Assembly: GCF_002005205.3 (NCBI RefSeq)
Contig: NZ_CP019702.2
Coordinates: 248,001-312,000, forward strand
DNA: 64,000 nucleotides
Reading direction: 5' to 3'
Source: Rhizobium rhizogenes
GTDB lineage: Bacteria; Pseudomonadota; Alphaproteobacteria; Rhizobiales; Rhizobiaceae
Shown here: one piece after another, positions 37,269-47,271 of the stretch
Layout: each line of letters starts with the position of its first letter
Position numbering within the stretch: position 1 is the stretch's first letter
Made by a program: the position numbers and the translations under genes
The notes under the pieces: generated by a model
The model's database searches: none
What the model saw: only the letters and a program-made list of their open reading frames with translations
Told to the model about the DNA's origin: nothing

Positions 37269-38131
37269 AGGGCATCATTCTGGCCGGCGGCAGCGGCACG
37301 CGCCTGCATCCCATGACACTGGCAGTCTCGAAGCAGATCCTGCCGGTCTATGACAAGCCGATGATCTATTATCCGCTTACGACGCTGATGCTCGCGGGAA
37401 TTCGTGAAATCCTGATCATTTCAACCCCGCACGACATGCCGCTCTTCCAGAACCTTCTTGGTGACGGATCGAAATGGGGGCTTTCGATTGACTATGCGGT
37501 TCAGCCCAGCCCCGATGGACTAGCGCAGGCCTATATGATCGGTGCGGATTTCGTGGCTGGTTCGCCATCCTGCCTCATCCTGGGTGATAATATATATTAT
37601 GGCCACGGATTGCCGCAGCTTCTGCAAGCCGGCACAAGCGTTAACGATGGCGCCACGGTTTTCGCATATCATGTGAATGATCCGGAACGGTATGGCGTAG
37701 TTGATTTCGATAGTGAAATGCGCGCGATGTCGATCGAAGAGAAGCCTCTGAAGCCAAGGTCCAACTGGGCGGTAACCGGCCTTTATTTTTATGATGCAGA
37801 TGTTGTCGACATCGCTGCCAATCTCAAACCTTCCGCACGTGGCGAATATGAGATCACGGATGTAAACCGAACTTATCTTGAGCGCGGCAAACTTAAAGTA
37901 TCGATTATGGGAAGAGGTTATGCATGGTTAGATACGGGCACGCCGGAAAGTCTCCTCGAGGCCGGTGAATTCGTGCGGACACTGGAAAAAAGACAGGGCT
38001 TCAAAATTGCGTGTCCGGAAGAAATTGCCCTGAGCAAGGGCTTCATCACGAAATCCGAGTTCTCAGCACTCGCAGAAAATGCCGGCAAAGGTGACTATGG
38101 CGTTTATCTTAGGAGACTCGCCTCCTCGTAA
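37265..38131 (+). CDS. rfbA: glucose-1-phosphate thymidylyltransferase
   Basis: At 288 residues this has the RmlA signature [16 protein letters not shown] at the N-terminus, [39 protein letters not shown] and VTGLYFYD. It makes dTDP-glucose from glucose-1-phosphate and dTTP, the first step of the pathway. It closes the four-gene set, and a 126-base gap separates it from the next glycosyltransferase. Confidence 0.95.
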   Translation: MKGIILAGGSGTRLHPMTLAVSKQILPVYDKPMIYYPLTTLMLAGIREILIISTPHDMPLFQNLLGDGSKWGLSIDYAVQPSPDGLAQAYMIGADFVAGSPSCLILGDNIYYGHGLPQLLQAGTSVNDGATVFAYHVNDPERYGVVDFDSEMRAMSIEEKPLKPRSNWAVTGLYFYDADVVDIAANLKPSARGEYEITDVNRTYLERGKLKVSIMGRGYAWLDTGTPESLLEAGEFVRTLEKRQGFKIACPEEIALSKGFITKSEFSALAENAGKGDYGVYLRRLASS

Positions 38132-38257
38132 ACGCGCCTGAATATGCTTCCGCTTCAAGTGAAGTAAAGCGAACCGCATTACCGCCCTCTGCTACAGCAG
38201 CTCATCAAAATGTGCCGAGTCGATGCAGGATGGCGCGCCTGATCTCTGGAGTCAAAA

Positions 38258-39103
38258 ATGGCTAGTTTGTCGCTCTCGGATGTAACGGTAGTCTCTGTTT
38301 GTTATAAGAGTGATGCGCTCATAGCAGACATGATCGCGTCTGTCCCCGAAGAGTCACCAATAGTTCTCGTCGACAACGGAAAAACGAATAGTTTTGCGGA
38401 CCTCCCTTCCCGTAGAAACATCAAGACTGTTCAGTTGGAGGACAATCAGGGCTTCGGCCGCGGCTGCAATGCGGGCGCGGCGGTGGCGCAGACACCTTGG
38501 ATCCTGTTTTTAAACCCTGACGCCCGATTGACCGCAGGCGCGATTGAAGCCTTGCTGGAGGCCATTGATCGTCACCCGTCGGGCGTTGCATTTAATCCAC
38601 GAATTTCCAACTCGGACGGAAGTGAATATTTCAAGCGACGGTCCTGGTTATTGCCACGCCGCCGCTACATGAAAAAGGGCTGGCCCGCAGTCGATACGGT
38701 CGTTCCCGTTTTGAGCGGGGCCGCATTTTTTGTGTCAAAACAAAAATTCGACGCGGTTGATGGCTTTGATCCAGCTATCTTTCTTTATCACGAAGATGAT
38801 GACCTATCGTTGCGCCTTGCAAAATTAGGGCAACTCGTATTTGCACGCGATGCCCTTGTTTCCCATGCGGCGGGGCACTCGTCGGGCCGATCTCCAGAAA
38901 TCGCTCGGCTCAAGGCGTTTCATATGGCGCAATCGAGAATTTATACCGGTGTCAAGCACAAGCGGCCGCTTCCAAGACTTTCGACTTTCGTTCAAGCCTT
39001 CGCGCTGATCATGTCGCCCAGCGCTCTATTCTCAGCGCGCCGGCGGGCCAAGGCCGCCGGCTTTCTCAAGGGCGCAGTCAAATCTATCAAACGTCAACCA
39101 TGA
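38258..39103 (+). CDS. GT2-family glycosyltransferase, probable rhamnosyltransferase
   Basis: The 281-residue protein has the GT2 core: VTVVSVCYKSDALIADMI, then EDNQGFGRGCNAG, ILFLNPDARLTAGAIEAL (the DxD-like NPDA) and later FLYHEDDDLSLRL, where ED is the likely base. This layout matches WbbL/RfbF-type rhamnosyltransferases, which fits its place right after rfbCBDA. There is no membrane segment. It would add rhamnose to a lipid-linked or nascent surface glycan in the cytoplasm. The acceptor is unknown. Confidence 0.85.
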   Translation: MASLSLSDVTVVSVCYKSDALIADMIASVPEESPIVLVDNGKTNSFADLPSRRNIKTVQLEDNQGFGRGCNAGAAVAQTPWILFLNPDARLTAGAIEALLEAIDRHPSGVAFNPRISNSDGSEYFKRRSWLLPRRRYMKKGWPAVDTVVPVLSGAAFFVSKQKFDAVDGFDPAIFLYHEDDDLSLRLAKLGQLVFARDALVSHAAGHSSGRSPEIARLKAFHMAQSRIYTGVKHKRPLPRLSTFVQAFALIMSPSALFSARRRAKAAGFLKGAVKSIKRQP

Positions 39104-39129
39104 AGCGAACGAGTGCGTAATAGCAATCG

Positions 39130-40044
39130 CTATTCGTGTTCCTTCAGCCATGACCAGACGCCGGCAATCCCCTCTCTCAAACCTATCTTTGGCTCCCAGT
39201 CAAAATCCATCTTTGCCCGTTCTATGTCGAGAACGGATACCGGAACGTCGAGGCTTCGATGAGGCTTATAGACTATTGGAATTGGATTACCCGTAATCTC
39301 CTGTACGATTTCCGCGATGTGGAGGACGGAAGTCCCAGTTCCGCTACCCCCGTTATAGACGCCGACCCTGTCACTGAGAAGCGCGGTGACGCATAGGCTG
39401 CTAAGGTCTTTGACGTGAATATAGTCGCGAATCGTGGAACCATCTCCCCATATTTCGATGGGCTGGTGCTTCAGGGCAAGGTTGAGATATGTGCCTATTA
39501 TGCCTTGGACGCCCAGGTTACCCTGATAGAGACCGTAAGGATTGGATGCTCGGATCACAACAGGACGTATACCGGCCTTGATCTCATAGAGTTTAAGATA
39601 GGACTCTATCGCAACCTTCACTACGCCATACGAACATATCGGATCGAGTATATGTCCCTCCGGAATTGGGACCTCCTGCGGCTTGCCGTAGACAGTTCCA
39701 CCCGACGACAAATAGAGAATGCGGGTTACATTGCATGCTGCCATATCCTCGAGGAGGCTCAAGGTTCCGAGAAGATTAAGCTCAACATCCTTGCCGGGGT
39801 CCTTATCGCCCGTCGACGGCACTGTCCCGCTGACAAGATGCGCCACAGCGCCGACATCCACCAGAAGCTCGCGCATCAGCTGGCTATCAGCCAACTCTCC
39901 CGAAACATACTGCACACCTGCCGGCAGCGGACGACCAGGAAGACGGCTTCTTCCCAGCACCTTCACCTCGTGTCCCGCGACCACCAAATCTTCGACAAGA
40001 TGGTAGCCGATGAACCCACCGCCGCCGAGAACCAATATCTTCAT
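39130..40044 (-). CDS. NAD-dependent nucleotide-sugar epimerase/dehydratase
   Basis: The 304-residue extended SDR has LGGGGFIGYHLVEDL at the N-terminus, AHLVSGTVPSTG, LYLSSGGTVYGKP, a Tyr-x3-Lys in SYGVVKVA and STIRDYIHVKDL. This resembles UDP-glucose 4-epimerases and related enzymes. It is on the minus strand, 30 bases downstream of the methyltransferase-glycosyltransferase fusion, so the two are likely one operon. The exact sugar cannot be named. Confidence 0.85.
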   Translation of the reverse strand: MKILVLGGGGFIGYHLVEDLVVAGHEVKVLGRSRLPGRPLPAGVQYVSGELADSQLMRELLVDVGAVAHLVSGTVPSTGDKDPGKDVELNLLGTLSLLEDMAACNVTRILYLSSGGTVYGKPQEVPIPEGHILDPICSYGVVKVAIESYLKLYEIKAGIRPVVIRASNPYGLYQGNLGVQGIIGTYLNLALKHQPIEIWGDGSTIRDYIHVKDLSSLCVTALLSDRVGVYNGGSGTGTSVLHIAEIVQEITGNPIPIVYKPHRSLDVPVSVLDIERAKMDFDWEPKIGLREGIAGVWSWLKEHE

Positions 40045-40074
40045 AAAAAGCCTATCACCTTAATGCCGCGAACG

Positions 40075-43000
40075 TCACTTCCTTGCGAGCACAGAACGAT
40101 AATGATCGAGATACTCACCAGCGAGCACATCAATATCATATGTTGCTCCAAGGACTTGCGCTTTTTCTCTAAAGCCGTCACGGACATCTTTCTCCAAGAT
40201 TTTTTCCATGGCGCCGCTCAATTCATTCACAAATCGGTCGTTGTCGCTGTCATTGGCGATGATAATTCCAGCTTGTTGGCCATCGATCTGTGACATTGCC
40301 TTGATCTCGCCGACATCCGTGGACACGCACGGGACCCCAACTTGAAGCGCCTGTATCAAGCACAGGGGATAAGATTCACCTGGAAAACGTGTCGGTATCA
40401 GAGCCACGTCGCTAATACGGTAGAGGCCATAGATCTCCTTAACAAAACCAAGGAAGTGAATGGTCCCGTCCGTCGCCGCTAAGAGCTTGGCATCGTCCGT
40501 GGCTGGCCCTTCGCCCACCATAAGCATCGCCATCGGGACATCTGGTCGCCGCTCCCGCAATAAGCGATATGCCCTGACGGCCTCCACCCAGCCTTTGCCT
40601 TCAGCCCCTCGCGCAACAAGCGAAAATACGACAGCATCCTCTGCCACACCCAGCTGAGCACGCGTTTTGGGGAACGCTACTTCATCAACAGGCATCGCAT
40701 TTTTTACTTTTACGAATTTTTCTTTACCGATCTGAAGATTATCGAACGGCCCCAAGTTCCGATCGGCAGTATAGGCGAATTTATCAATTTTCCTGCTCCA
40801 GCGGTCGATCCTGCTCGTCGAAACATCCATCGCCTCATAGGATCCATGCAGTGTCGAAATAAAGGGCGCTGAGATGCCTTGTCCGTCGAGCAAGAACCCC
40901 TCGACATTGGCAACATGCGAATGGATCACCGAGATTCCTGCATTCGTGATGAAATTATCTATTCCCATGTCGCGAACCGCATTGGCCGTGTAGACAGGGA
41001 TACCAGGGTCGAGCATACGCCGCACGTCTTTATGATCGTCCGCGTCGTGCATCTGAAGAATGGAGACCATGATCCCCTTGCGTCGAAGTGCATTCGCGAG
41101 GTGAATCGGGAATATTTCTCCACCGCCGAACGAAAAGCCCAAAATGCCGACTAGAACATGAATATGTTCACGCGGGACCGCACTAAGGCTTTGGTAATTC
41201 ACCAGCTTTTGAAATTCTTCGGCCTGGACTCCAGCACTTTTCGAGACGCTGCGACAGACCTCGATAAAGCGTTTGAGGGTGCCATCTGGAATATCCCATC
41301 GTTTCTTCAACGATGTCATCAGTCGCGCATATTCTTTATAATATTCTGGCTTCGATTGGGCGCTGCTACCGGATGTATTGCTATCGTGAATACGGAAATA
41401 GCTGACAGAACTGGGCTCGTATGCGATCTGTCCACCCGCTGCGATAGCCGAATAGAGGTACCAGTCGCCCATGATTTTGTAACTTCTGGCCTCTTCCCAG
41501 ACCTGATCGGAAATCTCAAAACGCCGCCAGAGGCTTCCTCCGACGTTGGCAATCACATTTTTGACGCCAAAGCCGCCGCGAAACCACTCGGCTGCCGGAC
41601 GAGTCAGGCGCGCTTCCCAGATCCCTGGCTCACTATCCTCACGGTAATGATCCAGCCCGGCAAAATACTCTCCCTGACTATTCGCAAATTGGATTCGCCC
41701 GAACGCCATCATCACGCTTGGGTCACGAAATGCATTGATCATTCTTTCAACGAAAGTCGGCTCGCAAAAATCGTCACTTTCGCAAATCCAGACCAAATCA
41801 CCCTTCGCCAGCGAGTGACCCTTCTGCCATTGACGGAACACATTTCCGGAGTTCTCGGTATTATAGACAGCTCTGATACGCTCAGGGAAACGCTTGACAT
41901 ATGAGTCTATTACCGAACGACTGTCGTCACTGGAGCAATCATCAAGAACCAGAACATCGATAAGCGGATATGTCTGCGACAGAATGCTGTCCAGACGTTG
42001 GGGAAGATATCGCGCGTGGTTAAAGTTCGGCACGATCGCAGTCACCCTCACGCCGGTCTGGGCGCTAATACTGGAGCGGCTCGCCGCGATAATCCTGTTT
42101 GAAGCAATTCTCTGATAATAGTCGAGGCAGAACTGATCGACCTTGCGCGACAGCAACATCGGGTCACGCTTTTCAGCCGATTTCAGAAACCGTCTGCGTC
42201 TTCGAGTACTGAAGGCACTGACTTCCGACAAGGTGTACAACAAACGAGCATAAATCAAACGCTTCAGAAACTTTGTCAAAGAAGCCCGACTCATCCAGTT
42301 GTTGCGCTGAAGCGCATCAACTTTTCCCGAAATCTGATCAATATCCTTCATCAGGATTTCGGCCCAGTGAGCCTGTTCGAATTCGACACGTTTGAGGACT
42401 GGTTCGGACGCTTGAATATCCTGCGAAAAGACGCCGCTCATGCTCACATCATCGACCGGCCGATCCGACGCGACACCGATCATATACATCGGCGACTCGA
42501 TACCTGCAGTAGTTGCGCCGTTTCCAGAGTCCGTTTCAAAAAACCGCGTAGCTTGGTTTTCAGATGCGATCATTGACCCAAAACCAATCTTCTGACCATG
42601 CATCGACACATGAGCAAAATATTGTCCCAGCAGCTCGTTAAATTCGGTCTTTAAAAGCTCTTTGACGTGAAAGGGATTAACCAGCCCAGTCGCGACAGTG
42701 TAGGCGTACTTTTCCGGAGTGGAAATGATCAATATTCCATCAGCGCGCAGAACGCGCTTGATCTCCTCCATAAAGCGATCATGGGCCTCGATGTGTTCAA
42801 GCGTTTCAAAGGAAATGACGACATCCACCGAAGCCGACGGCAAGGGAATGTCTTCACATGATCCAACCTTGAAGGAAATATTATCGGCTTTGTACTTCGA
42901 CTGTGCGTGACGGACCGCTTCGTCTGAAATATCCACGCCAATCACGGACCGGGCAGTTTCCGCAAGAAGTGCTGTACCGAAACCTTCACCGCCTGCGATA

Positions 43001-43125
43001 TCGAGAACGTCTTTGCCTTTGACAAAATTTTTCGCCAAATGATACCGGTGCATATGCTCAAGGTAAATATTCCCACCAATTGTGGGTAGATAGCGTTCGC
43101 CGGTGAAATCAAGATCGTCGGTCAT
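40075..43125 (-). CDS. methyltransferase-GT2-GT4 trifunctional fusion protein
   Basis: The ATG at 43125 with GAGGAAAAAT before it gives 1016 residues; an open extension to 43212 looks non-coding. Residues 1-230 are a class I SAM methyltransferase (motif I VLDIAGGEGFGTALL at 39-53, then FETLEHIE). A linker with a helical, arginine-rich part runs to about 355. Residues 358-600 form a GT2 domain (VTAIVPNFNHARYLPQRLDS, ICESDD at 447-452, GDWYLY). Residues 655-1016 form a GT4 domain (GFSFGGGEIFPIHLANALRR, TLHGS, VARGAEGKGW, and the E-x7-E element in PGESYPLCLIQA). It could add and methylate several sugars of one glycan. Confidence 0.85.
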   Translation of the reverse strand: MTDDLDFTGERYLPTIGGNIYLEHMHRYHLAKNFVKGKDVLDIAGGEGFGTALLAETARSVIGVDISDEAVRHAQSKYKADNISFKVGSCEDIPLPSASVDVVISFETLEHIEAHDRFMEEIKRVLRADGILIISTPEKYAYTVATGLVNPFHVKELLKTEFNELLGQYFAHVSMHGQKIGFGSMIASENQATRFFETDSGNGATTAGIESPMYMIGVASDRPVDDVSMSGVFSQDIQASEPVLKRVEFEQAHWAEILMKDIDQISGKVDALQRNNWMSRASLTKFLKRLIYARLLYTLSEVSAFSTRRRRRFLKSAEKRDPMLLSRKVDQFCLDYYQRIASNRIIAASRSSISAQTGVRVTAIVPNFNHARYLPQRLDSILSQTYPLIDVLVLDDCSSDDSRSVIDSYVKRFPERIRAVYNTENSGNVFRQWQKGHSLAKGDLVWICESDDFCEPTFVERMINAFRDPSVMMAFGRIQFANSQGEYFAGLDHYREDSEPGIWEARLTRPAAEWFRGGFGVKNVIANVGGSLWRRFEISDQVWEEARSYKIMGDWYLYSAIAAGGQIAYEPSSVSYFRIHDSNTSGSSAQSKPEYYKEYARLMTSLKKRWDIPDGTLKRFIEVCRSVSKSAGVQAEEFQKLVNYQSLSAVPREHIHVLVGILGFSFGGGEIFPIHLANALRRKGIMVSILQMHDADDHKDVRRMLDPGIPVYTANAVRDMGIDNFITNAGISVIHSHVANVEGFLLDGQGISAPFISTLHGSYEAMDVSTSRIDRWSRKIDKFAYTADRNLGPFDNLQIGKEKFVKVKNAMPVDEVAFPKTRAQLGVAEDAVVFSLVARGAEGKGWVEAVRAYRLLRERRPDVPMAMLMVGEGPATDDAKLLAATDGTIHFLGFVKEIYGLYRISDVALIPTRFPGESYPLCLIQALQVGVPCVSTDVGEIKAMSQIDGQQAGIIIANDSDNDRFVNELSGAMEKILEKDVRDGFREKAQVLGATYDIDVLAGEYLDHYRSVLARK

Positions 43126-43664
43126 ATTTTTCCTCGGCAAAATGCGTAGCTGATTATGTTTTGAGGCGGATATCCTATTCTCAGGCTCAAGTCGAGACAA
43201 TGATCCAGCCACTAAAAACCAATGGCTTTATACGATGTGATGACTCGGACGTTCCGACGAGGCGCTTACTTCCCGACGCCTACGTCAACTGCTAGACACC
43301 TCAAGAATGTGTTTCGGCATGGAATATTGACCCCTCTGGCGGGGGGGGGGGATGATCGCGCACATCCCGCGAGCAGGGCCAACGCGCCGATATTGACAGA
43401 CAGAATGAGGAAGACTATTTCCTAGCCGCTAATGTAGGCCACACATGGATTCGAATGGAGGCTTTTCGTCCTCGCAAACGCAAGTCGTTGCCGGACTATC
43501 TTGATCCGTGTTCCGTACATCTCCGTACAGCACGGATTGATGATGTAACAAGGTGAATACGAGTGACATGCTGACTAGGTGACACTACAATTGCCTTTGC
43601 CATGGGGCGGTGAGCAGGTCTTGCTTTGGAACGTTATTTATCTTGAATTCGCAAGGATATTGCA
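43126..43664. other. long intergenic region with divergent promoters
   Basis: These 539 bases separate the fusion protein gene from the divergent exporter gene. They hold no ORF I can support. They contain an 11-base G-run (43341-43351) and an inverted repeat ATCCGTG (43504-43510) / CACGGAT (43531-43537) that encloses two copies of TCCGTAC. Both divergent promoters should be here. Confidence 0.5.
43341..43351. repeat. homopolymeric G tract (11 G)
   Basis: Eleven consecutive G residues lie in the gap upstream of the surface-glycan fusion gene, 216 bases from its start. Such tracts can slip during replication. It is outside any credible coding frame, so any effect would be on transcription. 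Confidence 0.85.
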
Positions 43665-45428
43665 GTGATCGGATCATTTTTGTCGCCAGACGACAAAAAG
43701 CTGTTAACGCGGCTATTTAAGGAAAACTTCAAAAAACACGTTGGCTGGTATTCTGCGGCAATAGCAGCGATGCTCGTTGTCGCTGGTATGACATCTCTCA
43801 GCGCGTGGATAATGCGTGATATCGTCAACAGCGTCTATCTGAAGCAAGGTTTCGATGTCGTCCTTGAGATTGCGTTTGCAGTGGCAGCTATCTTCATAGT
43901 GAAGGGCCTCGCTACCTTCGTGCAGAGCTACTATCTCAGCAAAGCTGGCAACAGCATCGTCGCCGAGCAGCAACGCAAGATTTACGATCGACTTCTGAAG
44001 CAGGGCGTGTCCTTTTTCCAAAACCTCCCATCTTCCGAACTGCTCGTTCGCGTCACTTACAACGCCCAAGCTGCCCGCAGCGTCATCGACACGATCGTCA
44101 CATCCTTCGTCCGCGACCTCTTCTCCCTCCTCGGCTTGATCATCGTGATGTTTGCCCAGAATTTCCTTCTGAGCGCGATTTCAATGATTATCGGTCCGTT
44201 AGCAATCTTCAGCGTTCGTCTCGTGCTGCGGCGCGTCCGAAAGATCATGGAGGCGGAACTTGCTTCATTGGGCGAAATCGTCAACGTCGTCCAGGAAACC
44301 AGCATCGGCGTGCGAGTCATAAAGGCTTTTTCCCTGGAAAAGCTGATGGCACAACGCATGAACAAAGCGGTTTCCGATGTCGAGCAGCGGGCCAATGGCA
44401 TAGCCAGACTGGAAGCCGCGACCAGCCCAATCATGGAGACCCTGTCTGGCCTTGCTATCGCTGTGGTAATTGCAGTTTCAGGTTACACCGTACTCGAAAA
44501 AGGCGGTTCCCCCGGCGATCTGATGGCCTTCATTACAGCCCTTCTCCTTGCCTACGAGCCTGCCAAACGACTTGCGCGCATGCGCGTGCAGATTGAGGGC
44601 GGGATGATCGGCGTGCGCATGATGTTCGAGGTGCTGGACGCCCCGCTAACGCTAACCGAAAAGAAGGATGCAGTCCCGCTTCCCAAAGCAAGCGGCGATG
44701 TCGAGCTTAAGAATGTCAGCTTCGAGTACGTGCCCGGCCAGCCTGTTCTCAAGGACATCAGCGTCCTCTTCGAAGGCGGTAAGATGACGGCGCTGGTTGG
44801 CCCCTCAGGCAGTGGCAAGTCGACGATCATCAACCTCATGATGCGTCTTTACGATCCACAGAACGGCTCCGTTGAAATCAACGGCATGGATCTGCGCGAT
44901 GTTTCCTTTGCAAGCCTGCGCGAACATGTTTCTTACGTCGGTCAAGAAACATTCCTGTTCTCCGGGACGATCAAGCACAACATTTCCGTCGGCCGCGATA
45001 ACGCGACAGAGGAAGAGATCATTGCGGCAGCAAAGGCTGCGAATGCGCATGATTTCATCATGAAGATGCAGGACGGATACAACACCAGGCTGGGCGAGAA
45101 CGGCTCTGGCCTGTCGGGTGGCCAGCGCCAGCGTGTGGCAATTGCGCGCGCAATGCTTCGGGACGCGGATATCCTGATCCTCGATGAAGCGACCAGTGCA
45201 CTGGATTCCGAATCCGAGGCTCTCGTGCGTGATGCGCTGGAACGCCTGACGCTCAACAAGACATCCATCGTCATCGCCCATCGCCTTTCCACAATCAACC
45301 GCGCCGACAAGATCGTCGTCATGGACAATGGTGAAGTGGCCGAACAGGGAAGCCGGCGTGAATTGCTGGCGAATGACGGTCTTTACAAGCGGCTTCACAG
45401 CATCCAATTCGACGCAGACGTCGCTTGA
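43665..45428 (+). CDS. MsbA-like ABC exporter (fused permease-ATPase)
   Basis: The 587-residue half-transporter has six membrane helices in the first 320 residues and an ATPase domain with Walker A GPSGSGKSTIINLM, Q-loop YVGQETFLFSGTI, signature LSGGQRQRVAIARAML, Walker B ILILDEATSALD and IVIAHRLSTI. It starts at a GTG with AAGGA eight bases upstream. Homodimers of this family flip lipid A, lipid-linked glycans or drugs. Its place beside rhamnose and glycosyltransferase genes suggests it exports a glycolipid or polysaccharide intermediate. A terminator lies 13 bases after its stop. Confidence 0.9.
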   Translation: MIGSFLSPDDKKLLTRLFKENFKKHVGWYSAAIAAMLVVAGMTSLSAWIMRDIVNSVYLKQGFDVVLEIAFAVAAIFIVKGLATFVQSYYLSKAGNSIVAEQQRKIYDRLLKQGVSFFQNLPSSELLVRVTYNAQAARSVIDTIVTSFVRDLFSLLGLIIVMFAQNFLLSAISMIIGPLAIFSVRLVLRRVRKIMEAELASLGEIVNVVQETSIGVRVIKAFSLEKLMAQRMNKAVSDVEQRANGIARLEAATSPIMETLSGLAIAVVIAVSGYTVLEKGGSPGDLMAFITALLLAYEPAKRLARMRVQIEGGMIGVRMMFEVLDAPLTLTEKKDAVPLPKASGDVELKNVSFEYVPGQPVLKDISVLFEGGKMTALVGPSGSGKSTIINLMMRLYDPQNGSVEINGMDLRDVSFASLREHVSYVGQETFLFSGTIKHNISVGRDNATEEEIIAAAKAANAHDFIMKMQDGYNTRLGENGSGLSGGQRQRVAIARAMLRDADILILDEATSALDSESEALVRDALERLTLNKTSIVIAHRLSTINRADKIVVMDNGEVAEQGSRRELLANDGLYKRLHSIQFDADVA

Positions 45429-45441
45429 CACCAAAATAAAA

Positions 45442-45461
45442 CGGGCGGCCATCGCCGCCCG
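45442..45461. terminator. bidirectional terminator between exporter and IclR genes
   Basis: CGGGCGGC, loop CATC and GCCGCCCG form an eight-base stem. On the plus strand AATTTTCTTT follows; on the minus strand TTTTATTTT follows. It serves both convergent genes. Confidence 0.88.
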
Positions 45462-45508
45462 AATTTTCTTTCCGCGGCCCATATTTGAGCGGAGAAGAGC
45501 CAACTTGG

Positions 45509-46279
45509 CTACCAGGCGATTTCCATGTCGCTTGCGGCCCTCGCCAGGAGTGGCAATATCTCCGCCACGCGCTCATCCGTGAGACGCGTTAGCGGTGCCG
45601 CAACACTCATGGTTCCGACGACCTCATTCCCTTGGCGGATGGCGACAGCAATTGCTCCCACTCCCTCCTCGGCCTCGCCAACTGCACGGCCGTAGCCGAG
45701 ACCTGCAACGGCATCGAGCTCCCTATTGAGCGCCTCGATTGTGTTGACAGCGTTAGCGGCCTGCTGGCCGGGCTGGCCTAACCCTGCTTCGAGTGCGACC
45801 CTGAGCGCCCTCTCCCGTTCAAGGCTCGCAAGCCATATTTTACCGTTTGCCGTCGCATAAGGCACGATGCCAGCGCTCATATCGGGTTCGAACACGAGGC
45901 CCGAGCGGCGGCCGCGGGCGGAGCCGACCCAGACGAGCGTATTGTTCTGCACAGCCGTCAAGCGAACAAGCTCGCGCGTGCGCTCCGCCAGTGCATTGAG
46001 GATCGGTTGGCGCAGATCCGAGACCTGCAGCCGCGTCAACTGTTTCTGGCCCACCAACGCCATGCGCATGGTCAGCGCGTAACAATCGCTCTCAGGACTC
46101 TGCCACGCCCACCCATTCTCTATCAGGGAGGCAAGGATGCGGTGGCATGCACTTTTTGGTATATCGAGTTGATGAGCGACATCGGATAGCTTGAGCGGTT
46201 CCTCGGCCAAGGCGAGGAGCTCCAGCATGGCGATCGTCCGCTCGACGCCGCCGCTTGGTACATTGATCGTCCTGTCCAT
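45509..46279 (-). CDS. IclR-family transcriptional regulator
   Basis: From the ATG at 46279, chosen for its CTGGAG eight bases upstream, the product is 256 residues. An N-terminal winged helix covers about 10-70 (LKLSDVAHQLDIPKSACHRILAS), and an IclR effector domain follows with PYATANGKIWLASL and YGRAVGEAEEGVGAIAVAI. It sits next to a minus-strand ABC ATPase gene and opposite the catabolic operon. A 15-base palindrome of IclR type lies between the ATPase and permease genes. It probably controls this uptake and breakdown system in response to its substrate. Confidence 0.9.
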   Translation of the reverse strand: MDRTINVPSGGVERTIAMLELLALAEEPLKLSDVAHQLDIPKSACHRILASLIENGWAWQSPESDCYALTMRMALVGQKQLTRLQVSDLRQPILNALAERTRELVRLTAVQNNTLVWVGSARGRRSGLVFEPDMSAGIVPYATANGKIWLASLERERALRVALEAGLGQPGQQAANAVNTIEALNRELDAVAGLGYGRAVGEAEEGVGAIAVAIRQGNEVVGTMSVAAPLTRLTDERVAEILPLLARAASDMEIAW

Positions 46280-46393
46280 TTCATTCTCCAGTCGCATATG
46301 CCTCGCCAATTTTCATCAAAAGGCGATGCCTCATTAAGAAGATACGGGGCCATTCTCCCGTCGTTCAACGGCTGGACAAAAGGCCCCATCGTG

Positions 46394-47203
46394 TCAGACA
46401 TGGCGTTGCAAAATTCCACGCGACAGAAAAATCTCGGTAATTTCTTCAGATTTTTCGATGAATTCCGGCTCGCGACGTGCCGCCAGACCCCTCGGCCGCG
46501 GCATGTCAATCATCAATATCCTCTCGATCCGTCCGGGCCTCGGGGTCATGACAATGACGCGGTCCGCAAGAAGAACGGCTTCATCGATGGAATGGGTGAT
46601 GAAGACCACCGTCATCCGGTTCTTCAACCAAAGCGCTTCCAGATCGATACGCATCTGTTCACGTGTCAGCGCGTCCAGTGCCCCGAAAGGCTCATCCATC
46701 AACAGCAGACGCGGCTGAAGCAGCAAAGCACGGGCGATTGATGCGCGCTGTTTCATCCCGCCTGAGAGTTCGTGCGGATATCTGTCGGCGAACTCCTTCA
46801 ATCCGACGGATTCGAGAAGCGCCAGCGCGTGCGGTCGCAGCTCTTCCCGATTCCGTCCGGTCATTTCGGCAGGGAACAGCACATTATCGATGATCGTTCG
46901 CCAGGCGAGAAGCACATGGTTTTGAAAAACGATACTCATTCCAGGTGGCGGCTCTTTGGAGACATCGCCAAAAACGGAAATCTGGCCGGTGCTGGCGTGA
47001 GAAAGGCGCGAGATCAGTCGCATCATCGTTGATTTGCCGCACCCCGACGGGCCGACGATCGCGACAAATTCGCCGTCACCAATAGTGAGGTCGAGCTTTT
47101 CCAACGCCACGATGGGCGCGTCCGGATGGCCAAAATATTTACTCACACCCTCCAGCAAAACCCCTGGCTCATAACCGGTCCTGTCTTTTTCCCTCTGCAA
47201 CAT
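46394..47203 (-). CDS. ABC transporter ATPase, SsuB/TauB type
   Basis: The ATG at 47203 follows GGGAGGAACGT and gives 269 residues. The domain shows Walker A GPSGCGKSTMMRLIS, Q-loop IVFQNHVLLAWRT, signature LSGGMKQRASIARAL, Walker B LLLMDEPFGALD and FITHSIDEAV. This is the nitrate/sulfonate/taurine class. Its permease and binding protein are encoded divergently, starting 129 bases away, with the IclR palindrome between. Splitting the ATPase from its permease across a shared promoter region lets one operator control both arms. Confidence 0.9.
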   Translation of the reverse strand: MLQREKDRTGYEPGVLLEGVSKYFGHPDAPIVALEKLDLTIGDGEFVAIVGPSGCGKSTMMRLISRLSHASTGQISVFGDVSKEPPPGMSIVFQNHVLLAWRTIIDNVLFPAEMTGRNREELRPHALALLESVGLKEFADRYPHELSGGMKQRASIARALLLQPRLLLMDEPFGALDALTREQMRIDLEALWLKNRMTVVFITHSIDEAVLLADRVIVMTPRPGRIERILMIDMPRPRGLAARREPEFIEKSEEITEIFLSRGILQRHV

Positions 47204-47271
47204 ACGTTCCTCCCGCTGTATTCCGTCTCCTGTCCCTTCCGAAATAGCACTTGACGAAACATCAGTCCATA

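Noticed and set aside
43222..43425. 67-codon ORF spanning the G tract, suggesting a phase-variable gene
   Set aside because: No ribosome site, no recognisable product and atypical composition. I kept the tract as an intergenic repeat only.
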